Assembly (NCBI GenBank): GCA_903919975.1
Contig: CAIXKE010000039.1
Span: forward strand, 1 to 64,000
Direction of reading: 5' to 3'
Source of the DNA: Akkermansiaceae bacterium
Lineage (GTDB): Bacteria; Verrucomicrobiota; Verrucomicrobiia; Verrucomicrobiales; Akkermansiaceae
Length of the DNA stretch: 64,000 bases
Part shown: in pieces, positions 44,352-53,678 of the stretch
Layout of the letters: every line of letters begins with the position of its first letter
Numbering within the stretch: the first letter of the stretch is position 1
Position numbers and translations under genes: made by a program
The notes under the pieces: generated by a model
Seen by the model: the letters and a program-made list of their open reading frames with translations, nothing else
Databases searched by the model: none
What the model was told of the DNA's origin: nothing

Positions 44352-45461
44352 TCAATGTGACAGTGGGCTTTCGCCGGAAGCTTCGCCGAGTTCGGCGAGA
44401 TTTTCGGGGAGGAAGCGCTTAAAGCGAGCTTTGTCGATGGCTTTCATGTAGGCCTCCTCTGGTGAAATCATGCCTTCGCAGAGTTTCAACCAGATGGACT
44501 CATCCATGAATTGCATGCCTTCGCTCTTACCTCCGGTGATTACATCATAGAGTTTTTGGGTGGCACCTTCACGGATGATCGCGGAGACGGCAGGGGTGGC
44601 GAACATGATTTCATGCACGGCAGTGCGGCCGGGTTTGTCGATGCGCTTACAAAGAAGTTGTGCGACGACGCCGCGAAGCGAGGCAGCGAGCATGGTGCGG
44701 ACTTGTGACTGTTGATCAGCTGGAAATACGTCGATAATCCGGTCAACGGTTTTGCGTGCGTTATTGGTGTGAAGGGTGCCGAAGACGAGCAATCCGGTTT
44801 CCGCGGCGGTGAGGGCGAGGGAAATGGTCTCTAGGTCGCGCATTTCGCCGACGAGGACGATATCCGCGTCCTGCCGAAGCGAGGCACGCAGACCGTCGGC
44901 GAAAGAAGGAGTCTGCATCGGGACCTCACGTTGGGTGATGATCGATTGCTTGTTCCGATGGACGAACTCGATGGGTTCTTCGACGGTGATGATGTGCCGA
45001 CTAAAGTTGGTATTGATGTAATCTAACAGTGCTGCGAGAGTGGTGGATTTGCCGGAGCCGGTGGGGCCGGTGATGAGAACCAGGCCTGAGCGCATGTGGC
45101 CGAATTCTTTGACAACGGCGGGCACGCCTAAGGATTCAAGCGAGGCGATTTCGGTGGGGATGAGGCGGAAGACCGCGCCGAGGCCATTTTGTTGTTTGAG
45201 GTAGTTGCAACGGAAGCGTGAGTCTTCGTCCATTTCATAGGCGAAGTCCAAATCTCCGGTTTCGAGGTAGCGACTGAAAGCTTTGGGATCGCAGATTTCC
45301 GAGAGGAGTTCTTTGAATTGGGCGCCTTCGAGAACAGGTTGGCCTGGGATTGGGGAGACCCCGCCATGGATGCGCACTTTAGGCGGTTGGCCTTCGGATA
45401 GATGAAGATCGGAGCCTTTGCTGGAGATCAGGTATGCGAATAATTCGTCAATGCGGGCCAT
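44352..45461 (-). CDS. pilT: Type IV pilus retraction ATPase PilT
   Basis: A 369-residue hexameric ATPase that powers pilus retraction at the inner membrane. The N-terminal PAS-like domain (KGSDLHLSEGQPPKVRIHG) is followed by the RecA-like motor: Walker A LITGPTGSGKSTTLAAL, Walker B-region VLVGEMRDLETI and the His box FGTLHTNNARKTVDRI. The C-terminal retraction motif is AVSAIIREG, matching the AIRNLIRE element. It lies 92 bases behind a second PilT-like gene in the same direction. Confidence 0.93.
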   Translation of the reverse strand: MARIDELFAYLISSKGSDLHLSEGQPPKVRIHGGVSPIPGQPVLEGAQFKELLSEICDPKAFSRYLETGDLDFAYEMDEDSRFRCNYLKQQNGLGAVFRLIPTEIASLESLGVPAVVKEFGHMRSGLVLITGPTGSGKSTTLAALLDYINTNFSRHIITVEEPIEFVHRNKQSIITQREVPMQTPSFADGLRASLRQDADIVLVGEMRDLETISLALTAAETGLLVFGTLHTNNARKTVDRIIDVFPADQQSQVRTMLAASLRGVVAQLLCKRIDKPGRTAVHEIMFATPAVSAIIREGATQKLYDVITGGKSEGMQFMDESIWLKLCEGMISPEEAYMKAIDKARFKRFLPENLAELGEASGESPLSH

Positions 45462-45553
45462 GTGGAGACATGTTGAATTTAGAGGATCAATTAGAAACTA
45501 CGATGGGACGGGTTAGGACTTGATGTTGTGGTCTGGTAGTTTATCCGGCAGGT

Positions 45554-46636
45554 TCAGGACTCTAGGAAATGAGCCGTCTGCGCTTTGTCGTCCGCTCGGT
45601 AGACGAGTTCCTCGCGCGAGATGATGCCATGCGTGTAGAGTGTTCGGAGAGACTCATCCATGGTGATCATGCCGACATTTTTACCGGTTTGCATGACACC
45701 TGGAAGCATGAAGGTTTTTCCTTCGCGGATGCAGTTGGAGACGGCCGGGGTATTGACGAGAAGTTCGAGGGCGAGAACGCGGCCGGAGCCATCCGCCTTG
45801 GGAACGAGTTGTTGGGAGAGGATACCACGCAGGGATTCCGAAACCATAATGCGGATCTGATCGCGTTGATCGGCGGGGAATACGTCGAGGACGCGGTCGA
45901 GTGTGCGGGGAGCATTGCCGGTGTGGAGGGTTCCCAATACCAAGTGCCCGGTTTCGGCGGCGGTAAGTGCGAGCTGAATGGTTTCCAAGTCGCGCATTTC
46001 TCCGACCATGATGACATCGGGGTCTTCACGCAGGGCACCGCGGAGGGCTCTGCCGAAAGATTCGGTATGGGAGTGGACCTCTCGCTGGTTGACATGGCAA
46101 CCTTTGGACTCGAACACGAATTCGATGGGATCTTCGAGTGTAAGAATGTGATCCTCTCGGTCGCGATTGATGAAATCAACGAAGGCGGCGAGGGTGGTGG
46201 ATTTGCCGGAACCTACCGAGCCAGTGATGAGGATAATGCCGTTTTGATAGCGAGTGAGCGGAAGGATGTGTTCCAGGGGGAGCCCGATTTCTTCGAGTGA
46301 CCGGACATTGTGATTGATGATGCGGAACACCATGTCATAGCCGAGTCGTTGTTTGACGACGGAAGCACGGTAGCGGCCTTTGGTTGAGGAGTATGCGAAG
46401 TCTACGTCGCCTTTGTCCTGAAGGCGTTGCCACTCTTTTTCCTGGAGGAAAGAGCGGGCGAGGCGTTCCGTATCCTGGGGGCTGAGGGGGGCATGATCGA
46501 CCCAAATGGGGGCTAATTGTCCAAATCGGCGCCAGGCGGGTGGATATGCGGTGGCTAGATGAATATCGGAGCAATCGTAATCGCGTCCGATTTGAAGATA
46601 TTGGTCAACGTGATCCAGAACCTGGTGAGTGGACAT
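45554..46636 (-). CDS. PilT/PilU-like pilus ATPase
   Basis: A 360-residue homologue of the neighbouring PilT: YDCSDIHLATAYPPAWRRFG at the front, Walker A ITGSVGSGKSTTLAAF, VIMVGEMRDLETIQLAL, the His box LGTLHTGNAPRTLDRV and AVSNCIREGKTF at the retraction-motif position. It differs enough from the first copy to be an old paralogue. Genomes with type IV pili often carry such PilT and PilU partners. The first 31 bases of its frame overlap the end of the upstream small membrane gene. Confidence 0.9.
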   Translation of the reverse strand: MSTHQVLDHVDQYLQIGRDYDCSDIHLATAYPPAWRRFGQLAPIWVDHAPLSPQDTERLARSFLQEKEWQRLQDKGDVDFAYSSTKGRYRASVVKQRLGYDMVFRIINHNVRSLEEIGLPLEHILPLTRYQNGIILITGSVGSGKSTTLAAFVDFINRDREDHILTLEDPIEFVFESKGCHVNQREVHSHTESFGRALRGALREDPDVIMVGEMRDLETIQLALTAAETGHLVLGTLHTGNAPRTLDRVLDVFPADQRDQIRIMVSESLRGILSQQLVPKADGSGRVLALELLVNTPAVSNCIREGKTFMLPGVMQTGKNVGMITMDESLRTLYTHGIISREELVYRADDKAQTAHFLES

Positions 46637-47036
46637 GAGCTGGGTTTGGAGGATTGGTGAGGTTGACGCGGGCTGGAGATGGGCGGATGTTTTCGGAGAG
46701 GCGCGCAGTCCATTGTTTGATTTGACCGCTTAGCCAAAGTTTTGCGAGTGGGCGGGCGGCGGTCAAGGTGAGACCCAGCAAGGCACCGGAAATTCCGCGA
46801 CTTTTTTGGGTCGTTGCGGCAGGCCGTCGGCGGAAGAGCAGACTGGCGGCGAGGCCGGAACCGAGTGAACCGAGCAACCAAGCCAATGGGTGCTGCTGCA
46901 GTGAGTTGCGGATGCGAGAGGGAAAATCAAGCCGATGTTTGAACGCTGCGGCCTCGGAATCCAAGCAGGAACGCGAGGCTTGGCTGAGGCGGATCAATCG
47001 TTGAATTTCTGGGTTTTCTGGAAGTTTTCTAGCCAT
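46605..47036 (-). CDS. Hypothetical small envelope protein next to the holin-like gene
   Basis: A 143-residue protein starting at ATG 47036 (MARKLPENPEIQRLIRLSQA). It is basic, with one weak membrane segment (LAWLLGSLGSGLAASLLF) and a Pro/Asn-rich tail. The start overlaps the end of the phage-holin-family gene by 43 bases, and the end overlaps the PilT-like start. This pattern of DUF883-like, PF07332-like and short basic gene recalls the yqjD-yqjE-yqjK cluster of proteobacteria. The family is unassigned. Confidence 0.6.
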   Translation of the reverse strand: MARKLPENPEIQRLIRLSQASRSCLDSEAAAFKHRLDFPSRIRNSLQQHPLAWLLGSLGSGLAASLLFRRRPAATTQKSRGISGALLGLTLTAARPLAKLWLSGQIKQWTARLSENIRPSPARVNLTNPPNPAHVHSPGSGSR

Positions 47037-47446
47037 TCGCGATCTTTTTGGAATTCGGAGCGGGTGACGGGGAACGACGGGCGGCCTTGGGTTTTGGCGG
47101 ATTGCGCGAAGATGACGGCAGCCTGCAAGTGGGCGGCAGCGGCGGCCATTGCGATCCAATACCATGGCCAGCCAGTGGCGTGGGAGATGGCGGCGATTCC
47201 TCCGGCGAGTAGCAAAGCCCAGCTGAATAACACGCAGCCCACGACTGCGATGACGCGGATGAAGCGCCGCACGCCATCGGCGGCGGCGTCTTTGAATTCC
47301 AACTGGATCAATGCAACGCGGGACGCAATGAGGGAGAGGATCGCTTCCCGCCAATTGGAGGGGGAAGGAGAGCCCTCACTCAGAGGAGGGCCGGGATTTC
47401 CCGCTGATGGCGGAACTTCACGGGAGTCTGCTGGATTCATTGGCAT
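46994..47446 (-). CDS. Phage holin family / YqjE-like membrane protein
   Basis: A 150-residue protein. After a Pro/Ser-rich start comes a helical part (WREAILSLIASRVALIQLEF) and two closely spaced membrane helices (RVIAVVGCVLFSWALLLAGG and WPWYWIAMAAAAAHLQAAVI). This is the layout of the PF07332 (DUF1469) family, which despite the name is a normal chromosomal membrane protein. It stands 66 bases downstream of the DUF883-like gene. Confidence 0.72.
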   Translation of the reverse strand: MPMNPADSREVPPSAGNPGPPLSEGSPSPSNWREAILSLIASRVALIQLEFKDAAADGVRRFIRVIAVVGCVLFSWALLLAGGIAAISHATGWPWYWIAMAAAAAHLQAAVIFAQSAKTQGRPSFPVTRSEFQKDREWLENFQKTQKFND

Positions 47447-47512
47447 GCGATCGAAAGGACTCGTTCGAAACCGGGTTCAAAGAGCGGGAAGCCAGGGGGT
47501 GGCATGCGGAGT

Positions 47513-47920
47513 TCAGCGGCGCACGATCAATCCGATGAGGAAGCCAATGCCGAGTGCGCTAACGACGCACTTGGTGGGATTCTGGCGGATGTAGTCTTCG
47601 GAGGTGACGTGGAGTTCCTTGGCTCTCACGCGGGTATCCTGCCATTGTTCGGTGGCGGATTCCCTGAGGTGTTGGGCGCGCTCGGTGGCGGCGGCCTTAA
47701 AGGCGGCAGCCTTTTCGGCGGCGGTTTCGCGCAAATGCTGGGCGGAGTCCACGGCACGTTCCTTGAGAATGGCGGCTTTGGATTCAGCGGTTTGCACGAA
47801 TTCCCGGGCTTTTTCACCAGCCGCGGTGCGCAGGTCGTTGGCGGCTTGGGCGATGGAGGGAGTGGTGTGGAGGTCCGCTTCGGCAGCGGGGTTATCGGTG
47901 TTGGAGAATGTATTGGACAT
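47513..47920 (-). CDS. ElaB/YqjD/DUF883 family tail-anchored protein
   Basis: A 135-residue protein starting at ATG 47920 (MSNTFSNTDN). A long charged amphipathic helix with a repeated pattern (AAEKAAAFKAAATERAQHLR) ends in VTSEDYIRQNPTKCVVSALG, then GFLIGLIVRR. That last part is the conserved family signature: a membrane anchor preceded by the segment NP. In E. coli relatives bind stalled ribosomes at the membrane in stationary phase; whether that holds here is unknown. It is the first gene of a three-gene envelope cluster. Confidence 0.8.
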   Translation of the reverse strand: MSNTFSNTDNPAAEADLHTTPSIAQAANDLRTAAGEKAREFVQTAESKAAILKERAVDSAQHLRETAAEKAAAFKAAATERAQHLRESATEQWQDTRVRAKELHVTSEDYIRQNPTKCVVSALGIGFLIGLIVRR

Positions 47921-48023
47921 GGTGAATTTTTTGTTTTGGGTGAATCGGTATGATTTATCCCGTAGACAGATTACTGACACCAGAAGGCGTGTTGTGCAAG
48001 GAGTGACTTTGAAAAAACCTGAA

Positions 48024-50507
48024 TCAATCTTTATCTTCCCGCACGACTTTGGCCTTGGGGGCGGATAGTAGAAGTTCTTGCTGTTGGGCTCCTGGCGCGG
48101 TGAATATGACGTTTTCCCACTTGGTGTCTTTCAATGGACCGGTCCCCCGGAACTGGAACATATGATAGAACGGACGCAGCGGAATAGTGAACAAACCGAG
48201 TAGTCCCCGTGCATTCATGCGCATCGTCATATCGATGGTCCGGGCTTTCATATCAACCTCGCCCTCGCCGGCGAATACGAGCGAGGTGGTGGAGGTGCTG
48301 AAATTCCCGGTAGAGAGGATTCCATCTTTGATATTGAAGTTGCAGAACGCATTCTTCGCGCGTTCGAATCCGGCGCGGCGGTCGCCGAGGATCCCTCCGA
48401 TCAAGGGGCTCAGCGGCCCGAACATGGGCACGGAAAACAACTCGGTTTTTTCGAGTGCGAACAATCCGATGCCGTTCATTGTTTCCACTTTGCCGTCAGT
48501 TAGATCAAATTCGATACGTCCGGTGAGTTGGCCACCACCCTTTATTTCGAATCCATAGGTGGAGGTGAGTGCGGGAATGGAAAGGCGGGTCCAGTTCATT
48601 TCGCCTGTAAGTTTCCCATTGCCGAGGAAATCGAATTGGGCGGCGATCGGGCCGTCAAAGGTATTGAGTTTCAAGTCACCGATGGTCACGCGTTGGTTGC
48701 GGATTTTGACGGTTCCGGAGGCGGCTGATAGAGTGAGGTTTTCCCCGAGGAACCGGTAGTCCGCCTCGCCGCCGGTTTGGAAGGAAATGTCGAGAGAGGT
48801 TCGGCCCTGAGGGGTGACATCCACCACGCCTGAGCCCTTGAGGTCCGGCGGTTCGTGGAAACGATATTGCTCGAGGGAATCGGCCACTTTTGGAGCAAAC
48901 AAGCGGACGAGAGGAGCCGCCCAGATGTTGCCGGTGACATTTTCGACAAAGACGGATTTTTCCGGTGCGTCATACCGTATTCTGCCGATTTTCGCAGTGC
49001 CTTGTTTCGGGCCGCTGAAGGCTTTGCGCAAGGGGTAGTCCTGATAGTTGAAGTCCACGGTTCCATCATAGAAGTCGAGTTCGTGGTGGCTCAGTGAAAA
49101 ATTGCAATCCGCATGCTGGATTGGAACGCCCTTGTAACTTACGTTTTCCACGCTTCCGGAGCCGGTGTAGACCCAGGAGGTGTGATCGTTCGCATCAAAG
49201 CCACCCTCGATTTTCACATGAATGCGGGCATCCTTGTGATCTGTGAAATCACCGATCACATGCTCCAGCGGTTTGCCGATAAAAAACGGTTTGAAGAGTT
49301 GCTCCGGCAGGGTGGAGTCCAAGGCTAGGCGGACAAGCGGCCACTGGATCATGGCTTTGCCGGTCGCTTCGCCATCCGGGCGGCGCAAATGCACATCCCT
49401 CAGAAATAGATCGTTGTCACGCCATGCGAAGGAGCTCTCCAAAGTATCGAACTGGACGCCTCGCAGCAATACGGAATCGCAACACGCATGGCCCGTCATT
49501 TGGAATTGTGGAGCGTTGTTTTCGTCTATATGAAACTCACCTTCGGCGTCGATGGTTTGTCGTCCGCCGATGAGGATGTCGCGAAGTGGCGGTACATCAA
49601 GCCAGGCTTTGAGGAGTGGAGTGATTTCCAAAGATGAGTGGAGATCAAAGCGGCCATTGCGCTCGCTCAGGTCGTAATCGACACGACCCTCCAGAGTTCC
49701 GCGTGAGTCTTTGGCGTGCAGCGAAGTAACGGTGAGGAGGTCTCCGGTGATTTCGGCTGAGGCGGCAAATTCATCCAAGTTGTGCTGGTTTTTTCCGATA
49801 TCGGTGGCCAGCAGCGAGAGTTTAGCGACGATGGATGAAGGCGAATTCGCATCGCCATCGAGGAAAATTCGCAGGTGGGGAGGGGATTCTTTGTCGAAAC
49901 TCCACTTGTTGATTTCTCCAATAATCCGGGCGATCATCAACCGGCGTTTTCCCAACTGGCCTTCGTCGGGTGGATTTTTTTCCTGTTGTTGGTAGCCGAT
50001 GAGGCGGGCGTTGAGGCTGACTTGGATTCCGGCAATGAAGCCGGTGGCGTTGCGGATCTCGATGCGGCGGCCACCCGGGATGAAAACAACGCCATTCGCA
50101 CGGCTGATATTTAAAACCTCGCCATCCGGTTTTGTGGGATCGAGCGGCAGGACCAGATCGGCATCGATGAGCTCGATTTTGGTGAGGTGGATGATTCCGC
50201 GGGTGAGTTTGGTTTTATCGAAATTCAGAACCACTTGTTCGAGTCGGGAAATTTCGTGATGGAAGAGCGGGTCGGAAAATACCCGGATTTTCGAGGCGAC
50301 GACTCCGCGCAGAGGATGGTATCTCAGGCTGCCGATTTTGACATAGGCGCCTTGTTTGCTGACTTCCCGCTCGATGGCGTCGCGCCAAGATTCGGGAAGG
50401 CCGGTGCGGTTGGCCCACCACAGCGTGCCGATGGCCGCCAAAACCGTCGCTGCAATCAGCAGGAAGGTTAGGGAACGGAGGTTCCGGGCGAGGTGAAATC
50501 GATACAT
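48024..50507 (-). CDS. AsmA-like large envelope protein
   Basis: An 827-residue protein with one N-terminal membrane helix (LTFLLIAATVLAAIGTLWW) and a long beta-rich periplasmic part made of repeating strands. Near the C-terminus are GNFSTSTTSLVFAGEGEVDM and TIDMTMRMNARGLLGLFTIP, the kind of ending seen in AsmA/TamB-like (DUF3971, AsmA_2) proteins. Such proteins bridge the membranes and are linked to lipid transfer and outer-membrane assembly. ATG 50507 (MYRFHLARN) is chosen since the 19 upstream residues lack a plausible signal. Confidence 0.75.
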   Translation of the reverse strand: MYRFHLARNLRSLTFLLIAATVLAAIGTLWWANRTGLPESWRDAIEREVSKQGAYVKIGSLRYHPLRGVVASKIRVFSDPLFHHEISRLEQVVLNFDKTKLTRGIIHLTKIELIDADLVLPLDPTKPDGEVLNISRANGVVFIPGGRRIEIRNATGFIAGIQVSLNARLIGYQQQEKNPPDEGQLGKRRLMIARIIGEINKWSFDKESPPHLRIFLDGDANSPSSIVAKLSLLATDIGKNQHNLDEFAASAEITGDLLTVTSLHAKDSRGTLEGRVDYDLSERNGRFDLHSSLEITPLLKAWLDVPPLRDILIGGRQTIDAEGEFHIDENNAPQFQMTGHACCDSVLLRGVQFDTLESSFAWRDNDLFLRDVHLRRPDGEATGKAMIQWPLVRLALDSTLPEQLFKPFFIGKPLEHVIGDFTDHKDARIHVKIEGGFDANDHTSWVYTGSGSVENVSYKGVPIQHADCNFSLSHHELDFYDGTVDFNYQDYPLRKAFSGPKQGTAKIGRIRYDAPEKSVFVENVTGNIWAAPLVRLFAPKVADSLEQYRFHEPPDLKGSGVVDVTPQGRTSLDISFQTGGEADYRFLGENLTLSAASGTVKIRNQRVTIGDLKLNTFDGPIAAQFDFLGNGKLTGEMNWTRLSIPALTSTYGFEIKGGGQLTGRIEFDLTDGKVETMNGIGLFALEKTELFSVPMFGPLSPLIGGILGDRRAGFERAKNAFCNFNIKDGILSTGNFSTSTTSLVFAGEGEVDMKARTIDMTMRMNARGLLGLFTIPLRPFYHMFQFRGTGPLKDTKWENVIFTAPGAQQQELLLSAPKAKVVREDKD

Positions 50508-50553
50508 GAGGCGTGTTCGGCGCAGGCTAGGACACGCTGCGGCGAAAAGCAAC

Positions 50554-51228
50554 TCAGGGCACAAGGCCGGCCTCGCGAAAGGAATAGTAGGCGGCCCTGC
50601 CCGGCGAGGGTTTGCCGATAATGACGTGATCGAGGAAATGCACTTGCATCAGGGTGGCCGCCTCGACGAGGCGGCGCGTCACCATTTCATCGGCGCGGCT
50701 GGGACTGGGGTCGCCGGAGGGATGGTTGTGAATCAGGATGAATCCGTGCGCGCCGCGGGTGATCACTGGGCGGAGTATTTCGCGTGGATGGGCGGTGGAC
50801 TCGCTCACGCTGCCGATGGAAACCACGGTGGTGCCCACGTGGCGGAGGCGGGTGTCCACCACGGCTACGACGACTTGTTCTTGGGTGAGGTGGCGGAGTT
50901 GGGGGCCGAAAAACTCATGGATAAGCTCCGGGCTATCGAGTGGCGTGCAGCGGAGTTGCTCGCGGGCAACGCGGGTGCCGAGTTCGAAGGCGGCGGCGAG
51001 TTTGGAGGCTTTGGCGAGGCCGAGGCCGTGTTCTTTGGCGAGTTCGGAGACGGGCATGCCACCCAATGCGCCCATGGAACCATATTTGTGAATCAAACTC
51101 CGACCGATATCGATGGCGCTGAGACCTTTGGTGCCGGTGGAAATGAACAGGGCCATCAGCTCGGCATTATCCAGCGCGGCTGGACCTAGTTGGGCGAGTT
51201 TTTCGCGTGGGCGTTGATCATATGGCAT
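50554..51228 (-). CDS. radC: RadC family JAB-domain protein
   Basis: A 224-residue protein. The N-terminal helix-hairpin-helix part contains MPYDQRPREKLAQLGPAALD and ELAKEHGLGLAKASKLAAAF. The JAB/MPN part has the metal motif FILIHNHPSGDPSPSRAD near residues 160-175, close to the RadC consensus. The biochemical role is not settled despite the DNA-repair name. ATG 51228 fits the family start. It is divergent from the DCC-family gene. Confidence 0.92.
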   Translation of the reverse strand: MPYDQRPREKLAQLGPAALDNAELMALFISTGTKGLSAIDIGRSLIHKYGSMGALGGMPVSELAKEHGLGLAKASKLAAAFELGTRVAREQLRCTPLDSPELIHEFFGPQLRHLTQEQVVVAVVDTRLRHVGTTVVSIGSVSESTAHPREILRPVITRGAHGFILIHNHPSGDPSPSRADEMVTRRLVEAATLMQVHFLDHVIIGKPSPGRAAYYSFREAGLVP

Positions 51229-51405
51229 ATCCTGAATCCGTGGCGATGCGGTGCGTGACTCGAAATTGGAGGAGGACGGATGGTGGCAATCGGGTATTTT
51301 GGTGATCACTTGAACAGTATTTCGGCGGAGGCGATAGAAGGCAAGCAAATCCGCATCAGGGGATTTTCAGTAGCGCACAGGCAGCTGCGGTCTATGATTC
51401 CAAGC

Positions 51406-51804
51406 ATGCGCTGGATCTTGTTTTTCGATGGTGATTGCGCGGTTTGCTCAAAATCCGTGCGCTGGGTGGCCCGCTTGGACAAGAAAGCGGGGATTTCATT
51501 CGCCCCGCTGCATGGCGAACTGGCCGGAAAATTGGGACTATCCCATCATGCGGCGGCAAGCGGTGGATCGATGGTCTTGCGTCGTGAGGTGGACGGTAAG
51601 GTCTTTACAGAGAGCGACTCATGGATCGAATTAGCCCATGCTTTAGGCGGGTTCTGGCGGGTATTCATCTTGATTTCGCTCATTCCAAAAAGTTGCCGTG
51701 ACGGGTTCTATCGATGGATTGCCCGCAATCGTTACCGGTGGTTTGGACGAGCGAAGGCTTGTCAGTGGGCCGATCCGGAATTGCGCAAACGTCTATTGGA
51801 CTAG
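51406..51804 (+). CDS. DCC-family thiol-disulfide oxidoreductase (DUF393)
   Basis: A 132-residue protein beginning MRWILFFDGDCAVCSKSVRW, which holds the family-defining D-x-DCxxC motif at the front of a thioredoxin-like fold. A hydrophobic stretch (WRVFILISLIPKSCRDGFY) follows, with the family-typical RNRYRWFG near the end. Substrates of this family are unknown. ATG 51394 is an equally possible start; the frame is open from 51280. Confidence 0.85.
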   Translation: MRWILFFDGDCAVCSKSVRWVARLDKKAGISFAPLHGELAGKLGLSHHAAASGGSMVLRREVDGKVFTESDSWIELAHALGGFWRVFILISLIPKSCRDGFYRWIARNRYRWFGRAKACQWADPELRKRLLD

Positions 51805-51879
51805 GCGTGGCAAAGATTGCACTCGCGCGCAATCCCGCCTTGAAATGCCGGAATTGGCGTGCATTCTCGCCGCCCTCCC

Positions 51880-53175
51880 ATGGCAGGACCTTCATTTCAA
51901 GCACTTCCAGGTTTCCGTGATTTCATTCCTCGTGAATGCGCGGTTCGCAATTATTTGTTTGAGACGTGGCGTTCCGTGGCCCGCCGTTGCGGCTACGTCG
52001 AATATGAATCGCCGATTTTGGAGGACACCGCGCTGTATTTGAAAAAGTCCGGTGGCGAGCTATCCGCGCAGCTTTTCCGCTTCGAAGATCAAGGCGGGCG
52101 CGATGTCACTTTGCGTCCCGAGGTCACCGCCTCGCTGGCACGGCTCGTTGCCGAGCATCAACGCCATTTTCCGAAACCACTCAAGTGGTTCGAGATCGGC
52201 CAGTGTTTCCGCTACGAAAAACCACAAAAGGGCAGGGGACGCGAATTCCACCAGTTCAATGTCGATATTCTCGGCGAGGGCGGGCCAGCCGCCGATGCGG
52301 AACTGATCTCCTTGGCCATCGAGACGATGCTCGCCTTTGGCTTTGTTGCCGGCGATTTTGTCGTCCGCGTTTCCGATCGCCATGCATGGATCGACTTCGC
52401 CAGCCAACATGGCGTGGCCGAGGAATCGATCCCGGATTTCCTGAATATCGTGGATAAGATCGAACGTGAGAAACCGGAGGTTCTAACGCAAAAACTGGCG
52501 GCATTTTCTCTAACGGCGGAGCAAGTGCGGTCCTTCATCGCCGATCCCACAAACGCCTCGCCCGCCTACCTCGCTATCCGCGAGGATCTCACGGCTCGTG
52601 GACTCGGCGATTTCATCGAGTTGGATCTCTCGATCGTCCGCGGCCTTGCTTATTACACTGGCGTTGTCTTCGAGGTGTTCGATTCCAAAAAGTCGATGCG
52701 AGCCGTCGCTGGCGGCGGGCGATATGACACCTTGATTGCCACGATTTCCGATGGTGCCGTCGATCTTCCTGCTACGGGTTTTGCGATGGGCGATTACGTT
52801 ATCCGCAACCTGATCGAGGAAACGACCCACGCAGCGATGCAAATGGAAGTCTGGCTCCAGCGCAACGCCGCCGCCTGCGAGGTGTTTGTCGTCGTTGCCG
52901 ATGAGACCAAGCGCGCCGAGTCGCTTAAACTCGTCACCGAGCTCCGCCGTGCTGGTATTTCCGCCGATTTTTCGCTCAATCCGGCGAAGGTCGCCAAACA
53001 ATTTCAAAGCGCCGAGAAATCCGGAGCCCGCTTCGCTCTCGTGGTCGGCACCGAGTATCCCGAGCTCAAACTCAAAATCCTCGCCAGCCGCTGCGAAGAA
53101 TCCGGCAATGCCGAATCCGCCATCGACTGGCTAAGCAACCGCCTCCAACAACCCGATGGGCCGCTGCTTGCTTGA
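51880..53175 (+). CDS. hisS: Histidyl-tRNA synthetase
   Basis: A 431-residue class II synthetase that charges tRNA-His. Motif 1 surrounds LPGFRDFIPRECAVRNYLFE, motif 2 reads WFEIGQCFRYEKPQKGRGR with EFHQFNVDILG, the histidine-binding stretch is SIVRGLAYYTGVVFEVF and motif 3 is AVAGGGRYDTL. The C-terminal anticodon domain ends near 53140. ATG 51880 is chosen since the conserved part begins directly after it. HisS and aspS are usually adjacent; here a small gene with inverted flanks separates them. Confidence 0.95.
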   Translation: MAGPSFQALPGFRDFIPRECAVRNYLFETWRSVARRCGYVEYESPILEDTALYLKKSGGELSAQLFRFEDQGGRDVTLRPEVTASLARLVAEHQRHFPKPLKWFEIGQCFRYEKPQKGRGREFHQFNVDILGEGGPAADAELISLAIETMLAFGFVAGDFVVRVSDRHAWIDFASQHGVAEESIPDFLNIVDKIEREKPEVLTQKLAAFSLTAEQVRSFIADPTNASPAYLAIREDLTARGLGDFIELDLSIVRGLAYYTGVVFEVFDSKKSMRAVAGGGRYDTLIATISDGAVDLPATGFAMGDYVIRNLIEETTHAAMQMEVWLQRNAAACEVFVVVADETKRAESLKLVTELRRAGISADFSLNPAKVAKQFQSAEKSGARFALVVGTEYPELKLKILASRCEESGNAESAIDWLSNRLQQPDGPLLA

Positions 53176-53180
53176 AGAAA

Positions 53181-53220
53181 TTCAACCACAGATTAACAGG
53201 ATGGACACAGATGGAAGAGA
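53181..53220 (+). repeat. Left inverted flank of the GxxExxY unit
   Basis: These 40 bases (beginning TTCAACCACAGATTAACAGG) match the reverse complement of 53621-53660 at 36 of 40 positions by hand alignment. It lies immediately after the hisS stop codon. Confidence 0.85.
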
Positions 53221-53233
53221 TGGGATTCATGTG

Positions 53234-53542
53234 ATGGAAACCGAACGAATTATCGGTTGTGCGTTTGCCGTCCTGAATGCTCTGGGGCATGGGTATCATG
53301 AAAAACCTTATGAGGAGGCTATTGTCGTCGATTTTAGGCATCATGGAATTTCCTTCGATCAACAAGCACGCTATCCGATCCTCTACCGGGATTCCAAAGT
53401 TGGAGAATACATTCCTGATCTTATCGTTTTTGGAAAGGTAGTGGTTGATGCCAAGACCATTGATCGCATCACGGATCACGAAGTCGGACGCATGTTGAAC
53501 TACCTTCGCGTCACAGGTCTTCACCTGTGGATTAATCCTTAA
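53234..53542 (+). CDS. GxxExxY family protein (PD-(D/E)XK-like)
   Basis: A 102-residue protein (start METERIIGCAFAVLN). The signature GHGYHEKPYEEAI contains the GxxExxY motif, and IPDLIVFGKVVVDAKT matches the D-x(n)-DxK strand pair of PD-(D/E)XK nucleases. The family (TIGR04256) is scattered in many copies through some genomes and has no proven function. ATG 53201 is an alternative start lying in the left flank. The unit with its flanks interrupts the hisS-aspS pair. Confidence 0.85.
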   Translation: METERIIGCAFAVLNALGHGYHEKPYEEAIVVDFRHHGISFDQQARYPILYRDSKVGEYIPDLIVFGKVVVDAKTIDRITDHEVGRMLNYLRVTGLHLWINP

Positions 53543-53620
53543 TTTTAAATACGCGAAACTTCAATTCCGCCGTGTCATACTGACTCCGCCATCCGCCCCA
53601 AATCTTAATTCTTAATTCAA

Positions 53621-53660
53621 TCTCTTCCATCTGTGTTCATCCCGTCCATCTGTGGTTGAA
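53621..53660 (+). repeat. Right inverted flank of the GxxExxY unit
   Basis: TCTCTTCCATCTGTGTTCAT followed by 20 more bases is the inverse of 53181-53220. It ends 18 bases before the aspS start codon, so the aspS leader now lies partly in this repeat. Confidence 0.85.
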
Positions 53661-53678
53661 ACTATAATTCCTTATATC

